A stretch of 64,000 nucleotides of DNA from UBA4416 sp964543545 (GCA_964543545.1 CAZIYT010000009.1:1-64000), one strand, 5' to 3'. Positions 17,138 through 25,355 are shown, counted from the stretch's first letter. The notes: generated by a model not told the origin, from the sequence alone. Made by a program: numbers and translations.

Positions 17138-18415
17138 TTAGTATCCGAGGGTTGTGTTATAATTTTCTTTGGCCATCATCAGTTGGATCTCATGAAGCTT
17201 CAGGTTGAACTGTGATTGGTTTTCCGCATTAAGGTCGACGATAAAATCCGATGAGGTAATGACGCCATTGTCAAGCTGGCTCGAAGAAGATTTGCGGATG
17301 GCCGTTTTAGTATCCGTGATCTTCGCATCCATTACGATCATTTTTTCCAGCTTGCTGATCTCTTCCTGTTGCTGGATTATGGTAGCCTGCAGGTTAATTT
17401 CAAAAATGCGTTTCTGGCTGGAAATGATGTCATTATTCAGCTTCAGGTTCTTCGTCTCTTTTCCCGAAGTATAGTAAGCCGAGATATTCCAGTTCAGCCC
17501 GGCGCCTACCATGCCGTATGGCCTGAAGTCGTTGTTAAGGAAATTGTAGCCGGGACGGCCATAGTAGCCGCGCCCAAACACAAACAGCTTAGGCAGATTA
17601 TTACGGTGCATCATCTTTTCCCTTAGCCCGAGCGTGCTGCTTTGCAGTTCAAACACTTTCATCTCAGGCCTGATAATAGCAGACTGCAGGGCGATCTCTT
17701 TTTTGGTGTCGCTGAAAACCACGGTGGTATCAAGGGGCTTATTGGTGAGCAGAGTTAAGGTCTTGAACCAGGCTACCAGGTTGGAATTCACCTCTTCGAT
17801 CTTTTGCTCGGTAGAAAGGTATTCCGATTCCAGCACCAGGAAATTACTTTGAAGTGCCGCGCCATTGTCTACCGCCGATTTCATTTTTTTGCGTTTGGCG
17901 TCCAGCTCGTTGATCCTCAATAGCAGGATCTTTTTATTTTCCTGCTGTAAATAAATGTTGCCATACAGCGAGTTGATGCGCTCCTTGAGCTTGATCAGCT
18001 CGGCATCCACCTGCTTGATCTGCAGATCGGCGCTCTCGCGCTCAATTTGTTTTTGCGTTTTAATAGCGCCGTAGTCAAACAGCGTTTCTTTCAGCTCCAC
18101 GCCCACAGCGTACTGGTCGGGCTTTTGCTTAAACCCGCCGCTTACGACGCCGGGTATCGGAATATTCAGCTCTGTCACTTCACTCTGGTAAGTCGCCTGG
18201 CCGACCACGCTCACCTGCGGATAGAAATTCGTGGAGAGCTGCTTGGTCTTGTTGGTCGCAATATCGGTGTAGCTTTGTTTTTGCTTTAAAAGAGGATAAT
18301 TCTCTTTAGCGAGGGTCTGCAATTGTTGCAGGGTTACTTCTTCTTTCTGTGCGCTGAGCTGTATACTGAGGGCCAGCAGCGTGCCGAAGAAAAAAGCGGG
18401 TTTGTTGGAGATCAT
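17138..18415 (-). CDS. TolC-family outer-membrane efflux protein
   Basis: A 425-residue outer-membrane efflux protein with signal peptide MISNKPAFFFGTLLALSIQLSAQ. The typical start EVTLQQLQTLAKENYPLLKQKQ follows, with two long helical repeats (IKQVDAELIKLKERINSLYGNIYLQQ and the matching C-terminal QLDNGVITSSDFIVDLNAENQSQFNLKLHEIQLMMAKENYN). It forms the outer channel of the tripartite pump. Its ATG overlaps the TetR stop by 4 bases, so regulator and channel are translationally coupled. Confidence 0.93.
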   Translation of the reverse strand: MISNKPAFFFGTLLALSIQLSAQKEEVTLQQLQTLAKENYPLLKQKQSYTDIATNKTKQLSTNFYPQVSVVGQATYQSEVTELNIPIPGVVSGGFKQKPDQYAVGVELKETLFDYGAIKTQKQIERESADLQIKQVDAELIKLKERINSLYGNIYLQQENKKILLLRINELDAKRKKMKSAVDNGAALQSNFLVLESEYLSTEQKIEEVNSNLVAWFKTLTLLTNKPLDTTVVFSDTKKEIALQSAIIRPEMKVFELQSSTLGLREKMMHRNNLPKLFVFGRGYYGRPGYNFLNNDFRPYGMVGAGLNWNISAYYTSGKETKNLKLNNDIISSQKRIFEINLQATIIQQQEEISKLEKMIVMDAKITDTKTAIRKSSSSQLDNGVITSSDFIVDLNAENQSQFNLKLHEIQLMMAKENYNTTLGY

Positions 18416-19020
18416 ATTTTGGGTTTTTTATTGCTGTGTTTAATAGATAAGATCAGGAAATCGGCTACATGTTCAGGGTACAGGTCCAGGAAGGCATCAA
18501 AGGCGGCCTGATCCATTTTGAGGGTACGTTTAAAAATAATCTGGTTGATGAGCGGGTAGGAGCAGAGCGAATGCATGAATACGTAGATCAGCTGCAGATC
18601 CGTATGTTTCAGGATTCCCTTTTCCTGGAGCCGTTCGAAATAGCTCATAAAGCCGATCTTCTTTTTCTTTGGCCGGTTGGCCAGCAAATCGGGATTCCGG
18701 TTGATCTCCCTGAGAATGAACAGCAGGGAGTTGGTTCGCAGGAATTTAAAGAATTCGACAAGAAAAGTGCGGAGCTTCAGCTCCCAGTCTTCCGTATCGT
18801 CCTCCCAGGTAGAAAGCACTTTCATGAATTCCTCCATCGTTTCGCTGAAAATACGCTCGAAGAGGTTTTCCTTGCTCCTGAAATAGTAATGCAAAGAGGC
18901 CTTGCTGATGCCGGCTTCATCGGCGATCTGCTGCATGCGGGCGCCGTTGTATCCCGAGGCCTCAAAGATCTTTTTGGCAGCGTCGAGGATCTTTTGTTCC
19001 GAATCGTTTACTGAGCTCAT
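18412..19020 (-). CDS. TetR/AcrR-family transcriptional regulator
   Basis: A 202-residue repressor. The N-terminal DNA-binding part is complete: EQKILDAAKKIFEASGYNGARMQQIADEAGISKASLHYYFRSKENLFERIF. The C-terminal ligand domain is all-helical and ends with a Lys-rich tail. It is first in the efflux operon and overlaps tolC by 4 bases. The palindrome TGACCA-AA-TGGTCA, 31-44 bases upstream of the start, is a likely operator, which suggests autoregulation and release by pump substrates. Confidence 0.94.
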   Translation of the reverse strand: MSSVNDSEQKILDAAKKIFEASGYNGARMQQIADEAGISKASLHYYFRSKENLFERIFSETMEEFMKVLSTWEDDTEDWELKLRTFLVEFFKFLRTNSLLFILREINRNPDLLANRPKKKKIGFMSYFERLQEKGILKHTDLQLIYVFMHSLCSYPLINQIIFKRTLKMDQAAFDAFLDLYPEHVADFLILSIKHSNKKPKI

Positions 19021-19050
19021 GGTTTAACTATTAGGTTTAATTAAATGGTT

Positions 19051-19064
19051 TGACCAAATGGTCA
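19051..19064. promoter_or_regulatory. Probable TetR operator
   Basis: TGACCAAATGGTCA has two 6-base arms (TGACCA/TGGTCA) around AA, and the left flank repeats part of it (AAATGGTTTGACCA). It sits just upstream of the tetR start. A near-consensus -7 box (TACCTTTA, minus strand, 19066-19073) overlaps its edge, so binding would block transcription. The remainder of the 19065-19320 spacer shows no gene; a lone plus-strand TACCTTTG (19247-19254) has nothing obvious to drive. Confidence 0.75.
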
Positions 19065-19320
19065 GTAAAGGTAAATCTTATTTTAATACCCGGAAAAACT
19101 TTCGGAAACTAATCGACGAAAACGAGTTTCCTGATAATTAAATGAATAAAATGCATCGATAGATCCGTTAAACAATGAAACACAGAGGATGCGGATTATT
19201 AAGATGAGTACTGCTTAGAGCCGAAAAACGGATTAGAATTGCGTTGTACCTTTGCGGGAAAAATTTGTTCTAATCGATGTCCTGATCTGTTCAATCAGTG
19301 TCATCAGCGTTCCATAATCA

Positions 19321-20301
19321 TCAATACCAGTTCACTTTCAGGAACACGGCATCATCGATCCGGATGGCATCGTCTTTTGAGTAGAAATAAATGGAGTTGC
19401 CGGCTTTGGTTTCGGCAAAGTATTCGAAGCCGTACCCGTTGAAGAAAATATTGGTCACCGTCACCCGGATATGCGCTGCGGCTTTGCTGTCAACGATCTG
19501 CAGCTGGTTGGGCCTGATATAGCTTTGCTTATCCGATAATTTGGTTTTGGAAGAAATAAGATCTTCTTTGTCCAGGATAAAAAAGCGCCCCATCAAAGCA
19601 GCTACCTGCTTGTTTTTGGGCTGGTAGTAAACGTTGAACGTCGCATCATGCTGAATGAGTTTTCCGTTGTCCATGACAGCCACCTCGTCGGCATAGCGCA
19701 GGGCTTCTTCCGGCTGGTGTGTCACCAGGATAACGGCTGTATCCTCTTTCGTGGCCTGTTGGCGGATGTAGGTAAAGATCTTATCACGCAGCGGCAGGTC
19801 GAGGTTGCTGAAAGGCTCATCCAGGAGCAGCACCTTCGGAAATTCGGCCAGGGAGCGGGCAATTGCCACACGCTGCTTTTGTCCTGAAGAAAGCGTTACG
19901 GCTCTGAGATCCTTGAAGGTCGTGAGGTCCAGAAGCTTCAGCAGCTGCCTGCTGCGCTTTTCCTTGTAAGCATCCGTATAGCCGGCCAGCTTGTCCTTGA
20001 TGTTCTCTTCCACCGTATGGTTATCGAGTACATAAAAATCCTGGCTTACAAAACGCATGTCTTCATGGCCGGGAATCAGGTTATAGGCCGGGCCAAGCAC
20101 CCGTTTTTCACCGATGGTGATCTCACCCTCCTGCAGGTCTTCCAGGCCGTAGAGGCATTTTAATAAAGTGGTTTTTCCGCTTCCGCTCTTGCCGATGATG
20201 GCAAGGATTTTTCCCGGGTAAGCGTTTAAGGAAACATGGGAGATGCCTTTAAACCGGGTCGTGCCGGGATAATTAAAGGATATTTTTTTGACCGATAAAA
20301 T
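19321..20301 (-). CDS. ABC transporter ATP-binding protein with non-canonical start
   Basis: An ATPase of about 326 residues. Visible motifs are Walker A GKSGSGKTTLL, Q-loop FVSQDFYV, signature LSSGQKQRVAIARSL, Walker B VLLLDEPFSNLD and H-loop VTHQPEEALRYADE. After the nucleotide-binding domain comes a 90-residue C-terminal part (IRPNQLQIVDSKAAAHIRVTVTNIFFNGYGFEYFAE) like the TOBE region of PotA/MalK-type ATPases. Homology to the family begins at LSVKKISFNYPG. The codon before it, where family members have ATG, is ATT (20301-20299), 2 bases after the stop of the CHU_C gene. The reading frame stays open upstream, but that stretch is only the other gene out of frame. No permease is encoded nearby. 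Confidence 0.85.
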   Translation of the reverse strand: MLSVKKISFNYPGTTRFKGISHVSLNAYPGKILAIIGKSGSGKTTLLKCLYGLEDLQEGEITIGEKRVLGPAYNLIPGHEDMRFVSQDFYVLDNHTVEENIKDKLAGYTDAYKEKRSRQLLKLLDLTTFKDLRAVTLSSGQKQRVAIARSLAEFPKVLLLDEPFSNLDLPLRDKIFTYIRQQATKEDTAVILVTHQPEEALRYADEVAVMDNGKLIQHDATFNVYYQPKNKQVAALMGRFFILDKEDLISSKTKLSDKQSYIRPNQLQIVDSKAAAHIRVTVTNIFFNGYGFEYFAETKAGNSIYFYSKDDAIRIDDAVFLKVNWY

Positions 20302-20303
20302 AA

Positions 20304-20696
20304 CTATTGCTTGTAATATCCGTTGGTAAATAGCTGCACGAAGGTTTTCTCCTTGTACTTTTTGCCGTCTACACCCGTGGCAGAGAGCACGCAAAAATAA
20401 GTACCATCCGGGCAGGCCTCGCCTCCGGTGGTTCTGCCGTCCCAAAAGCCGCGCAGGCGCTTGGTTTCAAAGATCAGGTTGCCGTAGCGGTTATAAATGC
20501 TGAATTCCAGTTCCGTGATCTCATCGATGATCGGCCTGAACACATCATTAATGCTATCATAGTTCGGTGTAAATACATTGGGCATAATGATGTTGGAAAT
20601 GCCGTCCGTTTGGTCGAAGCTGGCAGGAACCTGCGCATTCGTTTTCAGAACGCACATCACGCAGCACCAGAGAAAGATATGAGTGAGGGGCTTCAA
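20304..20696 (-). CDS. Mini CHU_C (T9SS type B sorting domain) protein
   Basis: A 130-residue exported protein that is almost only a sorting domain. The signal peptide (MKPLTHIFLWCCVMCVLKTNA) is followed by 14 residues, then PNVFTPNYDSINDVFRPIIDEITELEFSIYNRYGNLIFETKRLRGFWDGRTTGGEACPDGTYFCVLSATG..KKYKEKTFVQLF. Proteins this short are unusual: there is no room for a passenger domain. It sits between the acyl-CoA reductase and the ABC ATPase and may be coupled to the latter (2-base gap). Whether it is secreted or is a remnant is not clear. Confidence 0.85.
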   Translation of the reverse strand: MKPLTHIFLWCCVMCVLKTNAQVPASFDQTDGISNIIMPNVFTPNYDSINDVFRPIIDEITELEFSIYNRYGNLIFETKRLRGFWDGRTTGGEACPDGTYFCVLSATGVDGKKYKEKTFVQLFTNGYYKQ

Positions 20697-20715
20697 TTGC
20701 TATAAATATATAGAA

Positions 20716-21762
20716 TTATAATGTATTTAAAAAATCCAGTGTGTTGACGTTATCTGCGAAGTCAAAAATGCCTGGCTGTTGGGTTGTTCCAAAAGCGTTG
20801 GTCTTTAAGCCTTCTATCTCAAAATTACTGACTGTACATTGCAGATTTTCCTCCAGTGTCTTAATCTTTTCAACAAGCTGGGGCTTATTAGTGTAATATT
20901 CATAATACAACACCGATGTAGGCGCATGAAGGTCCTCATTTTCCCGGATCATCAGGAAATTGTTGTCCAGGAAAGGAATCTGCTCGAGCAGGTAAATGGC
21001 GCGATGGTATTCGTGGTTATTGAAATACTTTTTATGATTCGACACATAGCCGAAGGAAAACATAGCCTCAAAGAAGCCATCGAAACGGTAACCTTCCGGA
21101 ACGTACAGTTTGGAAACGTTTCTGCAGCCCAGCCCGAAATAATAGAAAATGTCCTTGCCCAGCTCCTGCAGCTCTTCGGGCGTCTCCTTCCCGTTGAGGA
21201 TTGCGATAGAGCTGCGGTTTTTACGGATGATGTGCGGGTATTTTCCAAAGTAATATTCGAAATGCTGTGCCGAGTTATTGCTGCCGGTAGCGATCACGGC
21301 ATCAAAATCCTTCATCCTGGCCTCCGAAAAGTTGATGGCCGGGGCAAAATCAGGCGCGTAGTATATAAGCATGCCGGCCAGGAAAGGAATCAGGGCCGGG
21401 TCGTCACCTGATACCTTGATGAGGATCCTATGGCCGCTTAGCAGCACGCAAAGCATATCGTGGAAGCCAACGGCAGGAATATTGCCGGCCATGATCACGG
21501 CTACGGTTTTAGGCGCTCCGGGCTCTTTGACGCCCTTGGCAAAGTCCGACAGCGACTGCTCTTCCAGCATAAAGGCAATGCCTTTCAGGGCGCGTTCCAC
21601 CTCTTCGGCAGTAAACCAGCCATTGTAGGAGAAGGCGATTTCGATTAGTTTATCAAGATCCTGGTGAAAGCGCTCCTCTTTGGGCTCGCGGTTTTGAGAA
21701 AAATGCCGGTTTATAAATAATCCTAATTGAACAAAAGCTTCTTGTCGTTTTTTCAGGGTCAT
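20716..21762 (-). CDS. Acyl-CoA reductase (LuxC-like)
   Basis: A 348-residue cytoplasmic enzyme of the LuxC/acyl-CoA reductase family, related to aldehyde dehydrogenases. Visible features are VAVIMAGNIPAVGFHDMLCVLLSGHRILIKVSGDDPALIPFLA (nucleotide-binding segment), VIATGSNNSA, RKNRSSIAILNG and the catalytic-type segment YFGLGCRNVSKLYVPEGY with its Cys. The ATG at 21762 fits the family start and a -7 box at 21802-21809; a TTG further upstream would overlap that box. In this family the enzyme reduces fatty acyl-CoA to aldehyde. No LuxD/E genes are present. A ferredoxin gene is divergent, 55 bases away. Confidence 0.88.
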   Translation of the reverse strand: MTLKKRQEAFVQLGLFINRHFSQNREPKEERFHQDLDKLIEIAFSYNGWFTAEEVERALKGIAFMLEEQSLSDFAKGVKEPGAPKTVAVIMAGNIPAVGFHDMLCVLLSGHRILIKVSGDDPALIPFLAGMLIYYAPDFAPAINFSEARMKDFDAVIATGSNNSAQHFEYYFGKYPHIIRKNRSSIAILNGKETPEELQELGKDIFYYFGLGCRNVSKLYVPEGYRFDGFFEAMFSFGYVSNHKKYFNNHEYHRAIYLLEQIPFLDNNFLMIRENEDLHAPTSVLYYEYYTNKPQLVEKIKTLEENLQCTVSNFEIEGLKTNAFGTTQQPGIFDFADNVNTLDFLNTL

Positions 21763-21774
21763 GAAATTTAGTGT

Positions 21775-21782
21775 TATATTTG
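21775..21782 (+). promoter_or_regulatory. -7 promoter box for the ferredoxin gene
   Basis: TATATTTG is a perfect TAnnTTTG match with TTTC 20 bases upstream (21751-21754) as a -33-like box. The transcript start is expected near 21789, giving a leader of about 29 bases. The -33 box lies inside the start of the divergent acyl-CoA reductase gene. Confidence 0.7.
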
Positions 21783-21801
21783 CAGTCTTAATTACAAAAA
21801 G

Positions 21802-21809
21802 CAAAACTA
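21802..21809 (-). promoter_or_regulatory. -7 promoter box for the acyl-CoA reductase gene
   Basis: TAGTTTTG on the minus strand, perfect TAnnTTTG, 40 bases before the ATG at 21762. It lies within the leader of the ferredoxin transcript, so the two divergent promoters overlap face to face and may interfere. Confidence 0.6.
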
Positions 21810-21817
21810 GTTAAAAA

Positions 21818-22168
21818 ATGGCTATAAAAATCACGGATGAATGCATTAATTGCGGCGCCTGCGAACCAGAATGCCCTAATAATGCCATCTACGAAGGCGG
21901 CGCCGAATGGCGTTTTGCCGACGGCACCAAAATCATAGGAGAATACAAAGGAAGAAATACCGGTATTACTGCTGATGCAGGAGAACCGCAGGAACCATAC
22001 AGCATGGATGTGTATTACATCGCTACCGATAAGTGTACCGAGTGCGCCGGATTCCACGACGAGCCCCAGTGTGCAGCCGTTTGCCCGGTTGACTGCTGCG
22101 TGCCCGATGAGAATAACAAAGAAACGACGGAAGCGTTGCTGGAGAAAAAAGACAGCATGCACTTATAA
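21818..22168 (+). CDS. 2x[4Fe-4S] ferredoxin
   Basis: A 116-residue cytoplasmic electron carrier. Cluster I ligands are in CINCGACEPECP (CxxCxxCxxxCP). Cluster II ligands are in CTECAGFHDEPQCAAVCPVDCC, where the 8-residue insertion between the second and third Cys is typical of Alvin-type ferredoxins. An insert of about 45 residues separates the two cluster segments. It has its own promoter (21775) and a strong terminator (22188). The divergent acyl-CoA reductase may or may not share its electrons; that enzyme family usually takes NADPH. Confidence 0.95.
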   Translation: MAIKITDECINCGACEPECPNNAIYEGGAEWRFADGTKIIGEYKGRNTGITADAGEPQEPYSMDVYYIATDKCTECAGFHDEPQCAAVCPVDCCVPDENNKETTEALLEKKDSMHL

Positions 22169-22187
22169 GCGTGTTTATCTGAAATTT

Positions 22188-22225
22188 AAAAGCCATCCGT
22201 TAACCGACGGATGGCTTTTTTGTTT
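22188..22225 (+). terminator. Rho-independent terminator after the ferredoxin gene
   Basis: AAAAGCCATCCGT (22188-22200) pairs with ACGGATGGCTTTT (22207-22219), a 13-bp perfect stem with a 6-base loop, followed by more T residues. Confidence 0.92.
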
Positions 22226-22230
22226 TTACG

Positions 22231-22265
22231 CCTACCTTCCAGGTTTCTAAAACCTGGAAGGTAGG
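22231..22265. repeat. ACCTTCCAGG palindrome
   Basis: CCTACCTTCCAGGTT pairs with AACCTGGAAGGTAGG around a short TCTAA loop. It lies 7 bases from the DUF4159 stop and may end its transcript. Palindromes built on ACCTTCCAGGTT are a recurrent intergenic repeat type in Bacteroidetes; only one copy is in this window. Confidence 0.6.
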
Positions 22266-22272
22266 CGGTCGG

Positions 22273-22944
22273 TTACTTCACCATGCTATTCATAAACACA
22301 TACGAAATAATATTGGCGCCCATCCTCAACGCGCGCTCATGCGCCTCGGGGCTGTCCTTATGGATGTCGTAGCTCTCCCAGCCGTCGCCGAGATCGCATT
22401 CGTAATCGTAAAAGCACACCAGCCGGCCTTTGTAGATAAGGCCGAAGCCCTGCGGCGCTTTGCTGTCGTGCTCATGCACCTTCGGCAATCCCTTATCGAA
22501 ATTATACAACTGGTGGTAAATCGGGTGGGAGAAAGGAAGCTCTACCAGCTCCAGCTCCGGGAATACTTTTTTCAACTGCGTTCGTATAAACACATCCATG
22601 CCGTAGTTGTCGGACACATGCAGGAAGCCGCCACCAATCAGGTAGTTGCGCAGGTTGTCTGCCTCCTGGTTCGAGAAGATCACATTGCCATGTCCCGTCA
22701 TGTGGACGAAGGGATAATTGAAGATCTCAGCGCTGCCGGCCTCTACCACGGCCTGCTCCGGGTTAATGGATGTTTTGAGGTTCGTATTGCAGAATTTGAT
22801 CAGGTTGGGCAAGGACGTTTCCAGGTTGGCATACCAGTCGCCGCCACCGCTGTATTTCAACAGGCCCAATTGGTAGGATTGCGATAAGCCCCGCAAGGTC
22901 AGTAAACACAGGCAGCTCAGCAAAATGAAAATACGCTTGGTCAT
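22273..22944 (-). CDS. DUF4159 domain-containing exported protein
   Basis: A 223-residue protein with signal peptide MTKRIFILLSCLCLLTLRGLSQ. The DUF4159 core is visible: LGLLKYSGGGDWYANLETSLPNLIKFCN, FVHMTGHGNVIFSNQEADNLRNYLIGGGFLHVSDNYGMD, PIYHQLYNFDKGLPKVHEHD and LVCFYDYECDLGDGWE. The fold of this family resembles class I glutamine amidotransferase-like proteins without the catalytic triad; the function is unknown. The start overlaps the stop of the TPR-PD40 gene by one base (TGATG), so the pair is cotranslated. Confidence 0.9.
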   Translation of the reverse strand: MTKRIFILLSCLCLLTLRGLSQSYQLGLLKYSGGGDWYANLETSLPNLIKFCNTNLKTSINPEQAVVEAGSAEIFNYPFVHMTGHGNVIFSNQEADNLRNYLIGGGFLHVSDNYGMDVFIRTQLKKVFPELELVELPFSHPIYHQLYNFDKGLPKVHEHDSKAPQGFGLIYKGRLVCFYDYECDLGDGWESYDIHKDSPEAHERALRMGANIISYVFMNSMVK

Positions 22945-24488
22945 CAGAGTTTTTTTAAATGGTAATTTTTCTTTTCTTCGGCAATGGGCAGGCCCAGGTC
23001 CGAAACCGTGATCTTATCGGTTTGTACGGCATAGCCTTCGGCGCTTACAGTAATGCTGAACGTACCGGCAGGCAGCGCCATCACCAGTTTTCCGTTAGTC
23101 GGGTTAGGTACAAAGCTCAGCTCTTCCTGTGTGCTTTCGTTCACCGCCAGGATATTCACCACGTATTCCTTCGGTTGGGCTGCCGAATCTCCCAGCAGGA
23201 CCTTGCCCAGGTATAACGTCAGCTTCTGGTCGATGTCGTTGAACTTCACCCGGTACAGGTCCAGGTCGCCCAGTCCGCCCGGACGCAGCGCGCTGATGTA
23301 GCCCACCCTGTTGTCGGGCGTGAGGCTGATGCTGCGGTCGTCGTCGGTGGTGTTCAGCGGATAGCCCAGGTTCTCGGCTTTGGTCCAGGTATTCTCTTCC
23401 GGGTTCCATACCGATTTGAAAAGGTCGAAGCCGCCCATCGAATTATGCCCTTCCGAAGAAAAATAGAGGGTCACCCCATCTGTCGACAGGTAAGGGAAAT
23501 CTTCGTTATAAGGCGTGTTGATCTCTTCACCCAGCTTGAAGGGCTCGCTCCAGTTGCCGTTTGGCAGCCTGCGGCAAATGTAGATGTCGCTTTGCTCCTC
23601 GCGGCTTTCGCTTCTTACAAAGAGCAGCGTATTGCCGTCGGCGCTTACCGATGCCGAATGCTCGGTTTTTTTATTGATGTATTCGGGAAAAGCGGTATAC
23701 TTGGTATAAGTCCCGTTTTTTTTGAATGAAAAATAAATGTCGCCGTATTTGTCGATGTGATCAATGTAGATCAGCATCTCGTTGCCGTCGGCGGTTAATC
23801 CCACTACCTGCTCATCAAGCGAGGAATTGATTTTTACGCCAGCGTTCTCTGCCTTCATCCATTTTCCGTTTTCCACTTTGCTCGTGTATACATCCGAGGC
23901 GTAATAGCCGTCCATTTCGAGGCGGCCCGCGGTGGTGCCTTTGCGGCGCGTGGTAAAGGCCAGGAAGCTTTCGTCCTGTGTAATCCAGGGGTAGTAGTCG
24001 GCAAACTCCGAGTTGATTTCTTTTCCCAGGTTTGTAAAGCTCACATTCACCGGGTTCAGCATCAGCAGCTTGGCATTCCTGCAAATCTCGATCTGCCGCT
24101 CGGTCGTCTTTTTTTTCTTTGGCTCCAGCTCCAGGTATTTTTCAAAGGCTTTGATGGCATCATCTAGTTTGTTCCCGAGCCGGTAAGAGATTCCCAGGTA
24201 ATACCAGGCTTCGCTACTGGCTTTTGGGCTTTTGGTGCAGGTTTCAAAGTACCTGGCGGCCTCGGCTCTGTTGATGCGGGTGTTGAGGTAGCACTGGCCT
24301 AATTTGTAGTTAATGTCCGCATTGTTCTTGTCGGTTTTCAGAAGCTCTTTGTAGATCGGAAGCGCCATCAGGAAATTATGGTGCGAATAATGCTCATCGG
24401 CATCCGCTACTTCATATTTTCTGCCTGGCTGGGAATAAGCAGAAAGAATAAAAAAAAGGGCAGCGAAAAGAAGAGACGGTCTTAACAT
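22944..24488 (-). CDS. TPR and PD40 (WD40-like) exported protein, PorE-like without OmpA
   Basis: A 514-residue protein. After the signal peptide (MLRPSLLFAALFFILSAYSQ), residues 25-140 are TPR-type helices (HNFLMALPIYKELLKTDKNNADINYKLGQCYLN, AWYYLGISYRLGNKLDDAIKAFEKYLEL). Residues 160-430 carry PD40 strands (FPYLSTDGVTLYFSSEGHNSMGGFDLFKSV, ISLTPDNRVGYISALRPGGLGDLDLYRV). A CarboxypepD_reg-like end follows (LPAGTFSITVSAEGYAVQTDKITV). This is the PorE/SprE layout minus the OmpA domain, so it probably acts at the inner face of the outer membrane. It overlaps DUF4159 by one base. Confidence 0.88.
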   Translation of the reverse strand: MLRPSLLFAALFFILSAYSQPGRKYEVADADEHYSHHNFLMALPIYKELLKTDKNNADINYKLGQCYLNTRINRAEAARYFETCTKSPKASSEAWYYLGISYRLGNKLDDAIKAFEKYLELEPKKKKTTERQIEICRNAKLLMLNPVNVSFTNLGKEINSEFADYYPWITQDESFLAFTTRRKGTTAGRLEMDGYYASDVYTSKVENGKWMKAENAGVKINSSLDEQVVGLTADGNEMLIYIDHIDKYGDIYFSFKKNGTYTKYTAFPEYINKKTEHSASVSADGNTLLFVRSESREEQSDIYICRRLPNGNWSEPFKLGEEINTPYNEDFPYLSTDGVTLYFSSEGHNSMGGFDLFKSVWNPEENTWTKAENLGYPLNTTDDDRSISLTPDNRVGYISALRPGGLGDLDLYRVKFNDIDQKLTLYLGKVLLGDSAAQPKEYVVNILAVNESTQEELSFVPNPTNGKLVMALPAGTFSITVSAEGYAVQTDKITVSDLGLPIAEEKKNYHLKKL

Positions 24489-24524
24489 ACTGGTTACAAT
24501 TTAATAAAAAAAAGTATAACCCGA

Positions 24525-25355
24525 TTATTTTTTCTGAGAAAGTTTAAACAACAGTTCCTTTTCTGCCTTCGAAAGATTGTCGTATCCTATTTTGGAGATC
24601 TTATCGAGCAGGCTGTCGATGGTGTGCTGCTGGCTGGCTGAATTAGGGGTATTGGTAACCGTTGTTGTATTGTTCTGTACCACGCGTAGCGGCGATTTCT
24701 TCCGGGGTTTCAGGAATGAGAACGAGGAAATATCCTTGCCCTGTTTCAGAAGATAGCCGAATAAGAGGCCGAAGAGCACACCGCCGAAATGGGAGATCTT
24801 GCCGCCCGTGTTGATGTTGAAATCAATGATGGTATAAGACAGGAAAATGATCAGCGCCATGTATTTGTATTTCATCTCCACAATGCCGAAAAAGAGCACC
24901 GGCATATTGGGCCTGTAGACGCACATACTGGCCACAATGCCCAGCATGGCTGCCGAAGCGCCGGAGAGCTGGGCAAAGGCAAAGGTGGAAGGGAAGCAGG
25001 CTGATAATACCAACAGGATCACGGCGCCAGTGATGCCGCTCATAATGTATACAAATAAAAATTTCCGCTCGCTGAGAAACCTGAGAAAGAGCTGTGCCGA
25101 AAAATAAAGCAGGAGCATATTATAGAACACATGGCCTAAGCCAATATGTGCAAACATGTAGGTGAAAAGTGTCCAGGGCTTGAGGATAAAGGCATGCAGG
25201 TTAAGCGGCAATACCAGCAGGTCGGCCAGGGCATGGGTGTTGAAGATGCCGATGCTCACGTTCAGAATAAAGAACAGCACAATGTTCACGGCAATCAGGA
25301 TGGTGAGCGTGCTGTGTCTTTTAAGTTCGTTCTTAACGTTTTGGAGCAATGGCAT
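24525..25355 (-). CDS. Rhomboid-family intramembrane serine protease (second of pair)
   Basis: A 276-residue membrane protein with six hydrophobic helices. The catalytic Ser134 lies in SGASAAMLG and the catalytic His189 in KISHFGGVLFG; the accessory HxxxN-type segment is GHVFYNM. A 60-residue cytoplasmic tail rich in Thr/Asn/Ser (VVQNNTTTVTNTPNSASQQ) ends SKAEKELLFKLSQKK, a helical tail common to this subgroup. It follows the other rhomboid by 2 bases and MutL before that. Both rhomboids keep the Ser/His dyad, so both are probably active. Confidence 0.92.
   Translation of the reverse strand: MPLLQNVKNELKRHSTLTILIAVNIVLFFILNVSIGIFNTHALADLLVLPLNLHAFILKPWTLFTYMFAHIGLGHVFYNMLLLYFSAQLFLRFLSERKFLFVYIMSGITGAVILLVLSACFPSTFAFAQLSGASAAMLGIVASMCVYRPNMPVLFFGIVEMKYKYMALIIFLSYTIIDFNINTGGKISHFGGVLFGLLFGYLLKQGKDISSFSFLKPRKKSPLRVVQNNTTTVTNTPNSASQQHTIDSLLDKISKIGYDNLSKAEKELLFKLSQKK

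Noticed and set aside
19239..19442. 67-codon plus-strand frame behind a perfect TAnnTTTG box
   Set aside because: It overlaps the ABC ATPase gene end, has Arg/Ser/His-rich nonsense composition and no family look.
22231..22265. Palindrome as a phage or plasmid attachment site
   Set aside because: No integrase or second copy nearby; a dispersed palindrome or terminator is the simpler reading.
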